64,000 nucleotides of DNA from Myxococcales bacterium (GTDB lineage: Bacteria; Myxococcota_A; Polyangia; Haliangiales; Haliangiaceae), in the NCBI GenBank assembly GCA_016720595.1, contig JADKKI010000004.1, forward strand, positions 310,001 through 374,000, read 5' to 3'. Positions 32,681-39,458 of this stretch are shown piece by piece. The position numbers were made by a program, and so were the translations under genes. Under the pieces are notes generated by a model. The model did not search any database. It saw only the letters and a list, made by a program, of their open reading frames with translations, and was not told the DNA's origin. How positions within the stretch are numbered: position 1 is the stretch's first letter; each line of letters opens with the position of its first letter.

Positions 32681-33262
32681 TTACCGGCCGATCGCGGCGA
32701 TCGCGTCCTTGCGATAGCCCTTGAACCACTGCGCGTTGTCCGTCACCCGATCGATCGCGAGCTTTGCGCCCTTGGCGAACTTCGGATTTCCCTCGAGAGC
32801 CGAGAGGCGCTTCAGCATCGCGAGCGCACAGCCCTTGCGATACACGCGGTCGTACGCGATCGCGAGCTGCAGCGTCGCGTCGTGGTTGTACGGGTCCTTG
32901 TTGAGCGCGTTGCGGAACTTGTCGATGCTGACGCGGATCAGCTCGGCCTGACCGGCCGGGTCCTTCGCCTTGTCGGAGCTCTGCAGCGCGGTCTCGCCCT
33001 CACCGACGAGCTGGTTCGCGATGCCGGGCTGCGGACGCGCCTTGGCGGGATCGCCGCGGAAGTCAGCGGCGCAGTCCTCGACGTACGGGATCTTGACCTC
33101 GGTCTCCGGCGGCTCGGGCGGCTTCTTCTTCTTCTCCGGGCTACGGAGCTTCTCCGGCTTCCCGCCATAGAGCGCCTGGCACCCGGTGAGCACCGTGGCA
33201 GCCCCGGTCGCGAGCATGAGGGCGCACGCGAGCACGCGGACGCCAGAGCTTCCTCTACCCAT
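32681..33262 (-). CDS. TPR-like lipoprotein
   Basis: The product has 193 residues from ATG 33262. The signal peptide ends in the lipobox LTGC and is followed by a Lys/Pro/Glu-rich linker. A conserved segment reads IDKFRNALNKDPYNHDATLQLAIAYDRVYRKGCALAML, which aligns with the next gene (SVEHFITALSADPYNV, then RKQC). Three bases separate the two genes, so they are co-transcribed. A TTGATT-17-TACCGT promoter lies just upstream and supports this start over a longer one. Confidence 0.78.
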   Translation of the reverse strand: MGRGSSGVRVLACALMLATGAATVLTGCQALYGGKPEKLRSPEKKKKPPEPPETEVKIPYVEDCAADFRGDPAKARPQPGIANQLVGEGETALQSSDKAKDPAGQAELIRVSIDKFRNALNKDPYNHDATLQLAIAYDRVYRKGCALAMLKRLSALEGNPKFAKGAKLAIDRVTDNAQWFKGYRKDAIAAIGR

Positions 33263-33269
33263 GACCTCG

Positions 33270-33298
33270 ACGGTAGCGCGACGCGGCGAGCGAATCAA
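33270..33298 (-). promoter_or_regulatory. Promoter TTGATT-17-TACCGT
   Basis: On the minus strand the -35 box is 33298-33293 and the -10 box 33275-33270. The -10 box ends 7 bases before the ATG at 33262. Confidence 0.55.
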
Positions 33299-33346
33299 CG
33301 CGCCGGGCCCGGTGCCAGAGTCTGTGCGGCCGGTCGTCGCTGGCGG

Positions 33347-34075
33347 CTATGCCGGCTGACGGCCCAGGACGAAGCGCAGCATCGGGGCGGCGAACGGGGC
33401 CGCCGCCGCCACGAGGAGCGCGCCACCGAGGGCGGGGCGCAGCGCATAGAGGCCACTGGCGCCCATCCAGAGATCGGTTCCGGCGAGCATCACCATGAGC
33501 GCACCGGCGCCGCCCATCGCGAGGACGCCCCAGGTGCGGAGCTTCACCACGGCGCGGAACCCGACGCCGGCGAGGACGAGAGCGAGGATCGAGAGCACCA
33601 TCGACGCGGTCTCGGGCTTGGGCATCAGGGCATAGAGCAGCACGAACGGCAGCGACACCCCGGCGCGGATCACCGAGCGGCCGAGTCGCTGCACGGCGTT
33701 CTCGTCCATGTGGAGCTTCTCGCGCCACGCCGTCTGCCCATCGTAGGGTCCACTCATCGCGTTGCCCCACAGGAACACCGTGGCGGCCAGGTGGGTACCG
33801 CCGACGAACACGAGCACCGGCTCTGCACCGAGCTGCCACATGCCGACCGCGGCGGTGATCACACCGTAGAGACCGACGCCGACGGCGTACCAGCGGGCCC
33901 AGAAGTACCCGGCGACCAGCGAGAAGAACGCCAGGCCATAGACGCCGGCGATCGCCGCGAACGCCTTGTTCATCTCGGGCGGGACCATCCCGACGAGGAC
34001 GAGCATCCCGTACGCGAGGAAGTAGAACGCAAAGACGGCGGCGGCCAGGGCGCGGCGTTCTCCAACGAAGCTCAT
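33347..34075 (-). CDS. Integral membrane protein of unknown function
   Basis: The product has 242 residues with seven or eight hydrophobic segments. A short polar loop near residue 115 (SGPYDGQTAWREKLHMDE) is the only hydrophilic stretch. No transporter or enzyme motif is recognised. It lies just downstream of the aglS-like gene on the same strand but has its own TATACT hexamer 6 bases before the ATG, so it may be separately transcribed. The following gap of 84 bases shows nothing notable. Confidence 0.75.
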   Translation of the reverse strand: MSFVGERRALAAAVFAFYFLAYGMLVLVGMVPPEMNKAFAAIAGVYGLAFFSLVAGYFWARWYAVGVGLYGVITAAVGMWQLGAEPVLVFVGGTHLAATVFLWGNAMSGPYDGQTAWREKLHMDENAVQRLGRSVIRAGVSLPFVLLYALMPKPETASMVLSILALVLAGVGFRAVVKLRTWGVLAMGGAGALMVMLAGTDLWMGASGLYALRPALGGALLVAAAAPFAAPMLRFVLGRQPA

Positions 34076-34081
34076 GCTCCG

Positions 34082-34087
34082 AGTATA
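34082..34087 (-). promoter_or_regulatory. -10 hexamer TATACT
   Basis: On the minus strand it ends 6 bases before the ATG at 34075. It is one of the closest matches to TATAAT in the window. Confidence 0.5.
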
Positions 34088-34127
34088 GCCGGCCGGCGGA
34101 GGCTGGCGAGCCCCAAGGCGCCCCCGG

Positions 34128-34706
34128 CTACTTGGCAGGCTTGAGCGGGAACGACTTCTGGACGATCAGGCGGAAGTGCTTGTAGCCGGCTTCCTTCTGC
34201 TTGGCCGAGAACATCACCTGCAGCAGCAGGCGGTACGGCGTGGTCCGATCGGCGATGATCAGGAGCTCGGGCGGCGTGGCCTTGGCCGGATCGTAGCCCG
34301 GCTTCTGGCGGTGCAGCGCCTCTTCCTGCGCGTGGAGGGCGGCGAGGAAGTTGGTGAGGCGCGGGATCTTGATGCCCTGCGCGCCGCCTTCCTTCTCCGC
34401 GGCATCGACATCGCCGCTGTTCACGGAGACGATCGACTTGCCTTCGACGACGATGCCCGTCTTGGTGATGATCAGCGTGGACGCGCCCTCGGGGAGCTCG
34501 TCATTGGACAGCGACTTCGGCAACGAGACCGAGCCCGCGGTGAGCGCGGTGGCGCTGGTCGCTGCCTGGAAGATGAAGGCGACGAGCAAGATCGTCATCA
34601 TGTCCATCATCGGCATGATGTTGAGGTGACGGATCTCCTCGCCCTCGGGCACGCGCCCGACGGCCTTGCGGATGATTCGGCGCGCCTCGCGCTGCGTAAA
34701 GCTCAT
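34128..34706 (-). CDS. aglS: AglS-like ExbD/TolR-family motor protein
   Basis: The product has 192 residues: a short cytoplasmic tail, one transmembrane helix and a periplasmic domain. The helix contains the proton-coupling Asp at residue 35 in NIMPMMDMMTILL. In M. xanthus AglS and AglQ join AglR to form the proton-driven motor of gliding. Here one TolQ-type and two TolR-type genes occur together on one strand, the same composition as aglRQS. Generic Tol or Exb systems usually have only one R-type gene next to Q, plus tolA/tolB or tonB, which are absent. Which R-type gene is S and which is Q is decided by order only. Confidence 0.78.
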   Translation of the reverse strand: MSFTQREARRIIRKAVGRVPEGEEIRHLNIMPMMDMMTILLVAFIFQAATSATALTAGSVSLPKSLSNDELPEGASTLIITKTGIVVEGKSIVSVNSGDVDAAEKEGGAQGIKIPRLTNFLAALHAQEEALHRQKPGYDPAKATPPELLIIADRTTPYRLLLQVMFSAKQKEAGYKHFRLIVQKSFPLKPAK

Positions 34707-35512
34707 TCGAATCCCGACGAGAACGCGATCTCGGGAAACAGGGCCATCTTCTTGGGATCGTAGCTGGCGCGCGCCGTGTCGTACAGCTTGCCATCCGGGG
34801 AGATGGGCTCCTTGGCCTTCTTCAGGTTTTCATCCTCGGTGGGGAGCGCACACGAGGTGACCTCGCTGCCGAACTCCGGGAGCGGGCACCGCATCGCGGC
34901 CATCGCCGAGACCACGGTCGAGTAGGGCACCGCGCCGTCGGCCTGGAGGATGATCTGATAGGTGTCGGCCTTGCGCTGCTTGCCGGCGTACCGCCGGGTG
35001 GCGATCTCGATCAGCGACTTGTTGAGCGCGCGGTAGTCGAACACCGGCTGGGGCTCGTCCTTGCTCGGCACGCAGCGCTGCTTCTGGCCATCGCACGCGT
35101 TGCTCTCGCACATGTACGAGCCATCGCAGGGGTCGCCGTCCTTGCCGGTGCGCTTGAACGACGCCTTGGGCGCGCCGAGCGTGCCCTCGAGCCCGCTCGC
35201 CGACCACAGGATCATCTCATCGCGCTTGATCGAGACGAACAGCTTGAGCGGCTGGTCGTCTGGATTGGTGCTCGGCTGCGTGACATTGGTCGGCGACGGC
35301 GGCGCCTTGTCGGGCAGCGTCGTGTCGATCTGCACGAGGATCAGGCCTGCCGACACGGAGGCCAGGAGGAACAGCATCAGGTTCGTGACCATGTCGAGGT
35401 AGGGGATGAGGTTGAGCTCGCCGCTCTCCATCTCCTCTTGCTCGATGTTCTCCTCGCGCCGCTTCACGGCGGAGCGAGTCTTCGATCGTACCCGCTGTGC
35501 GGAGTACTCCAT
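34703..35512 (-). CDS. aglQ: AglQ-like ExbD/TolR-family motor protein with Cys-rich insert
   Basis: The product has 269 residues, longer than usual for TolR/ExbD (about 140-200). The transmembrane helix has Asp40 in NLIPYLDMVTNLML, the residue needed for proton flow in this family. An unusual periplasmic insert at about residues 125-150 holds four Cys (129, 135, 140, 147; 35072-35128) in a CDGSYMC-type layout that probably forms disulfides. Two more Cys lie near the C-terminus. The gene overlaps aglS by 4 bases and follows aglR by 8 bases, so the three form one operon. Confidence 0.8.
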   Translation of the reverse strand: MEYSAQRVRSKTRSAVKRREENIEQEEMESGELNLIPYLDMVTNLMLFLLASVSAGLILVQIDTTLPDKAPPSPTNVTQPSTNPDDQPLKLFVSIKRDEMILWSASGLEGTLGAPKASFKRTGKDGDPCDGSYMCESNACDGQKQRCVPSKDEPQPVFDYRALNKSLIEIATRRYAGKQRKADTYQIILQADGAVPYSTVVSAMAAMRCPLPEFGSEVTSCALPTEDENLKKAKEPISPDGKLYDTARASYDPKKMALFPEIAFSSGFE

Positions 35513-35520
35513 CGTCGTGC

Positions 35521-36204
35521 CTACGCCGACTCGCTCACATCATCGGTGGGCGCGGCCGGCGCACGGCTCGCGGCCGGGGCAGCAGACGAACCCTCGGCGA
35601 GCAGGTTCTCGAACCGGAGGCTGAACGCCTCGAGATCCGAGATCACCTTCTTCATCGCGGCGGACAGGAGCAGGTGACCGATCATGCAGATCAGCGCGAT
35701 CGAGAGACCGAACGCGGTGTTGTACATGGCCTCGGAGATACCGTCCGACAGCTTCTTCTGGCGGTCTGCCGGGTTCGCATCGCCGATCGCGCCGAACGTA
35801 CGGATGAGACCGGTGATGGTGCCGAGGAGACCGACCAGGGTGGTGATGTTCGCGAGCGACCACAGGGCGCCGATGCGAGTCTTCACCTCGGGGACGGCAT
35901 CCGTCATCGTCTCTTCCATCGCCTGGGCCACGGCGGCCTCGCCGCGGTGGAGGCGATTGAGGCCGGCCTTCGCCACACGGGCGACGGGCGCGGTGGTCGC
36001 GTCGCACAGCTTCTTCGCGCGGTCGACGTTGTTCGCCGAGAGCAGCTTCCTCAGCTGCTCCAGGAACGCCTTCGCGTTCAGGTGGCCGCGGCCGAGGAAG
36101 TAGATCGCACGTTCGACAATCAGGCCGATGACGATGGCCAGAAAGAACGTGTTGACGATGAAGAAGGGCCCGCCCTTTTGGAAGAGTTCACTTAGCCAGC
36201 TCAT
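35521..36204 (-). CDS. aglR: AglR-like MotA/TolQ/ExbB-family motor protein
   Basis: The product has 227 residues with three transmembrane helices. The last two contain the signature region SLANITTLVGLLGTITGLI (near residue 115) and the ISEAMYNTAFGLSIALI helix (near 155). Members form the proton channel with TolR/ExbD partners. A GGAACG ribosome site lies close to the ATG. It is the first gene of an R-Q-S operon, like aglRQS, which drives the Glt machine; the Glt-like operon is 15 kb away on the same strand. A Tol-type motor for another use cannot be excluded. Confidence 0.82.
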   Translation of the reverse strand: MSWLSELFQKGGPFFIVNTFFLAIVIGLIVERAIYFLGRGHLNAKAFLEQLRKLLSANNVDRAKKLCDATTAPVARVAKAGLNRLHRGEAAVAQAMEETMTDAVPEVKTRIGALWSLANITTLVGLLGTITGLIRTFGAIGDANPADRQKKLSDGISEAMYNTAFGLSIALICMIGHLLLSAAMKKVISDLEAFSLRFENLLAEGSSAAPAASRAPAAPTDDVSESA

Positions 36205-36257
36205 CGGTCGTTCCTTTGCCTCCGCGCGGGCCTAGGCCCCAAGCGCTGCTTGCGAAT

Positions 36258-36287
36258 GTTGTAGCGAGACCGCCAATACCGCGTCAA
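36258..36287 (-). promoter_or_regulatory. aglR promoter TTGACG-18-TACAAC
   Basis: On the minus strand TTGACG (36287-36282) and TACAAC (36263-36258) are 18 bases apart. The start of transcription would be near 36251, giving a 45-base leader with a ribosome site. Confidence 0.6.
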
Positions 36288-36392
36288 GCAAACCGCCCGG
36301 GCCAATCGCGGAAATCACTCTTGCCAAACGATGACTTACTGACAGAGGCGGCGCCAGATCGCCGTGCCGGTTAGTTGATCGTGAGGCGTTCG

Positions 36393-36926
36393 TTAGTTGT
36401 TTTGGGCGCCCTCTTCGATCCATCGAGTGACCGCATCGAGCTTCTGGCAGCAGGTAACCACCCCACCGGCGTTCTGGGGCATGTAGCCGATCGAGGGAGG
36501 GGGCTCGGTGAGCGGCGGGTCGAACTGGGCGGGGGTGAGCTGGCGGAGCATGACCAGGAGGTAGCTCTGGGTCGGCATCATCGGGACGACCATCTTGGCC
36601 TTGCCCGTCAACGTCGGGCCCGCGGCGATCTGCGAGTCGACATTGACGAGACCCGCGAAGCTCTTGGTGGGCGAGAGGTCGAGCCGACCAGCATCGGTCA
36701 TCGCGCCATTATGACACCCCGAGAACGTGCACTTGTTGAACACGTTCGCCTCGATCCACGCGAGATCGGAGTGCTGTGCAGCTTCCGTACACGCGGCGAC
36801 GTCGGTGACAGCGCAGGTGCGGCTCGAGTACTCGACGGGATCATCGAGCGTGATCCGGCAAGCGGAGATCCCGGCGAGGACGAGCACTGAGACGAGCGCG
36901 GGGACGATCACGCGGCGGCGCGACAT
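36393..36926 (-). CDS. Lipoprotein with cytochrome-like CX4CH motif
   Basis: The product has 177 residues with lipobox ISAC. The motif CTFSGCH near residue 67 is C-x4-C-H rather than the usual C-x2-C-H haem site; it is followed by AGRLDLSPTKSFAGLVNV, an arrangement I recall from myxobacterial and planctomycete cytochrome-like domains. A late CC pair and WIEEGAQ end the chain. Whether it binds haem is unclear. A TAGGTT hexamer lies 7 bases upstream of the ATG. Confidence 0.75.
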   Translation of the reverse strand: MSRRRVIVPALVSVLVLAGISACRITLDDPVEYSSRTCAVTDVAACTEAAQHSDLAWIEANVFNKCTFSGCHNGAMTDAGRLDLSPTKSFAGLVNVDSQIAAGPTLTGKAKMVVPMMPTQSYLLVMLRQLTPAQFDPPLTEPPPSIGYMPQNAGGVVTCCQKLDAVTRWIEEGAQNN

Positions 36927-36933
36927 GCCGGCG

Positions 36934-36939
36934 AACCTA
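36934..36939 (-). promoter_or_regulatory. -10 hexamer TAGGTT
   Basis: On the minus strand it ends 7 bases before the ATG at 36926, between that gene and the end of mrcA. Confidence 0.4.
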
Positions 36940-36944
36940 TCACG

Positions 36945-39443
36945 CTACAGGCAGGTGAGTGACGCGCACTTGACGGCTGGCGTGGGGAGTGTGGGCGGGG
37001 GCACGAGGTCATCGAACGACCGGATCTGCGGGCCCGAGAGGAACCGGCTCGGCTGCGTGCCTCGCACGAACGGCATCCACACCGCGGCCCCGGGATCGGC
37101 CGACACGCCCGCGGGATCGCCGCTCCACGGCTCGACGCGCGCGAAGCTGACGTTCGGGGGCACGGGGAAGTCGCGGATCGCCGTGCGCGGGTGCGCCTTC
37201 TGCATGAACTCGACCCAGATCGGAACGGCCACGCCGCCGCCCGTGATCTTGTCGCCGATCGGCGTCGAGTCATCGCGGCCGATCCACACCGCGGCGAGGA
37301 GATCCGCGGTGAAGCCCGTGAACCAGACGTCGCGATAGTTGGCCGACGTGCCGGTCTTGCCGGCGGCGGGACGGCCGAGGGTGCTCGCGTAGCGTGCGGT
37401 GCCGCGCTGCACGACGCCCTTCATCAGGTTGATCGTGACGTACGCGACCTCCGGCGAGATCACCTGCGGACCGAGCGGTTGATCCCGCAGATCGTCGACG
37501 ACGCGGCCGGTGTTGTCGGTGACAAGATCGTAGAACCGCGGCGTCACGCGTCGCCCACCCGACGCGATCCCTGCATAGCCGGCGGCGATCTCGAGGAGGG
37601 TCAGGTCCGGGGTGCCGAGGCTGATCGAGATGTGGCGCGGGATCGGGCTCTGGACGCCGAACCCGCGCAGGACCTCGATCAGGCGATCGAGGCCGAAGCT
37701 CACGACGAGCTGGACGCTGATCGTGTTGAGCGAGAACGCCAGGGCGGTCATCAGCGTGACGGAGCCCATGTACTTGTTGTCGTAATTCGCCGGCGTCCAC
37801 ACGCCGGTGGCGGTGGTCACCGAGAACGGTCCGTCGGTCATCCGCTCGACGGGCGTCTTGCCGGACTCGAGTGCGGCGGCATAGATGAAGGGCTTGATCG
37901 ACGAGCCGACCTGACGCTTGGCCTGGGTCGCACGGTTGAACTGGCTGCCCGTCCAGTCATAGCCACCAACGATCGCGCGGACGCGACCGGTGGACGGCTC
38001 GATCACCACCATCGCGCCCTGGAGGACCGGGCGCTGCGCGAGGGTGACGGACACGCCGTCGGCGGCGAGGCGGACGGGCAAGAGATCGCCGAGCTTCACG
38101 GGCTCGCCCGTCTTGTCCCGGCGGAACGCGCGGACGTCCTTCGCATCGACATCGGCGAGTGGCAGCCGCTTGGGGCCGAGATCGACGGTGACGCCGAGCC
38201 CGGACTTCGGGAGGTCGACGATCATCGCGCCATAGCGCTGCTCGGGGAGCAGCTGGTCGGCGAGCGCGCCGGTGTCGTCGCTGGCGCCGGTGAGCGGATG
38301 GGCCGGCCCCCCAGTCCAGGTCCCGCGCAGGGACTGGGCGAGGGTGCCGATCGGGCCGCGGAAGCCGAGCCGGCGATCGAGGCCCTCGAGGCCGCGCCGC
38401 AGGGCGTTCTCGGCCGCCATCTGCATCCGCGTGTCGAGCGTGGAGTAGAACTTGAGGCCGCCCTTGAACAGATCGTGGTTGCCGTACTTCTTGGTCGCGA
38501 TCTGCCGGATGGTCTCGACGAAGTACGGTGACGCGAGGTGGTTCAGGTCACTCTCGTCGACGAGCGAGATCGGCTCCGCGAGCGCGGCCTGATACTCGGC
38601 ATCGGACAGGTACTGGTCCTCCCGCATGTGCCCGAGCACGTACTTCTGGCGCTCGCGGGCCAGGGCCATGTTGCGGTGGGGGGCGTACTTCGTGGGCGAA
38701 GCGACGAGGCCGGCGAGCATCGCCGCCTCGGCCACCGTGAGGTCCTCCACCTCCTTGCCGAAATAGGTCTGCGCGGCGGCGCCGACCCCATAGGCGCCAT
38801 GCCCGAGATAGATGTGGTTCAGGTAGATCGAGAGGATCTGCGCCTTGGTCAGCTCGCGCTCGAGCCGCACCGCGAGGATCAGCTCCTTCATCTTGCGGCG
38901 ATACTTGAGGGACTTGCGGAGCTTCTCGTACTCGGGCGGCGACAGGCCGAGCGCGCCGACCTCTTCCTCGCCGACGAGCAGGGTCTGCTTGATGATCTGC
39001 TGGGTGATCGTCGAGCCGCCCTGCTTGATCGCGCCGTCGGAGCGGAAGTTGGTCCACGCGGCGCGCGCGATCCCCAGGAGGTCGAAGCCCTTGTGCTTGT
39101 AGAACCGGCGATCCTCGGCGGACAGGAAGGCCGCGGGGACGTGGGGCGGCATCCGCTCGAGAGCGATGATCCGGCGGTTCTCGATCGAGAACGCGCCGAC
39201 CTCCTCGCCGTCGGAGGACAGGACCACGCTCTTGCGGTTCGGCTGGTAGTCGAGGAGCTCGGACAGGTCCTGTGGGAGCTCGTCGTTGATCGTGGTGACG
39301 GCGAGGTAGATCGAGGCGGCGCCCAGCGACGCCCCATAGATGAGCAACAGGAACGCCAGGCGGAACACGGACACGATCCGCAGTCGCCGGCGGCGGCGGC
39401 GTGGCCGGGGGCGATCAGCAGCAGGCCCCTTGTCCTCGGCCAC
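36945..39443 (-). CDS. mrcA: Penicillin-binding protein 1A (bifunctional)
   Basis: The product has 832 residues. PBP1A polymerises lipid II and cross-links peptidoglycan in the periplasm while anchored in the inner membrane. After an Arg-rich cytoplasmic tail and one helix (about 23-45), the glycosyltransferase domain has EDRRFYKHKGFD (catalytic Glu) and GGSTITQQ. The transpeptidase domain has the nucleophile in SSIK (Ser514), SLN and KTGTS, all intact. An OB-like region separates the two domains. The start is a GTG. Only 14 bases separate it from the divergent TPR gene, and a TAGACT hexamer for mrcA overlaps that gene's start codon. Confidence 0.95.
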   Translation of the reverse strand: MAEDKGPAADRPRPRRRRRRLRIVSVFRLAFLLLIYGASLGAASIYLAVTTINDELPQDLSELLDYQPNRKSVVLSSDGEEVGAFSIENRRIIALERMPPHVPAAFLSAEDRRFYKHKGFDLLGIARAAWTNFRSDGAIKQGGSTITQQIIKQTLLVGEEEVGALGLSPPEYEKLRKSLKYRRKMKELILAVRLERELTKAQILSIYLNHIYLGHGAYGVGAAAQTYFGKEVEDLTVAEAAMLAGLVASPTKYAPHRNMALARERQKYVLGHMREDQYLSDAEYQAALAEPISLVDESDLNHLASPYFVETIRQIATKKYGNHDLFKGGLKFYSTLDTRMQMAAENALRRGLEGLDRRLGFRGPIGTLAQSLRGTWTGGPAHPLTGASDDTGALADQLLPEQRYGAMIVDLPKSGLGVTVDLGPKRLPLADVDAKDVRAFRRDKTGEPVKLGDLLPVRLAADGVSVTLAQRPVLQGAMVVIEPSTGRVRAIVGGYDWTGSQFNRATQAKRQVGSSIKPFIYAAALESGKTPVERMTDGPFSVTTATGVWTPANYDNKYMGSVTLMTALAFSLNTISVQLVVSFGLDRLIEVLRGFGVQSPIPRHISISLGTPDLTLLEIAAGYAGIASGGRRVTPRFYDLVTDNTGRVVDDLRDQPLGPQVISPEVAYVTINLMKGVVQRGTARYASTLGRPAAGKTGTSANYRDVWFTGFTADLLAAVWIGRDDSTPIGDKITGGGVAVPIWVEFMQKAHPRTAIRDFPVPPNVSFARVEPWSGDPAGVSADPGAAVWMPFVRGTQPSRFLSGPQIRSFDDLVPPPTLPTPAVKCASLTCL

Positions 39444-39445
39444 GG

Positions 39446-39458
39446 TATGCTCAGTCTA
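39446..39458. promoter_or_regulatory. Overlapping divergent -10 boxes
   Basis: TATGCT (39446-39451, plus strand) ends 6 bases before the ATG at 39458. TAGACT on the minus strand (39458-39453) ends 9 bases before the mrcA GTG at 39443. Both hexamers sit in or at the edge of the 14-base gap, so the two promoters should compete. Confidence 0.5.
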
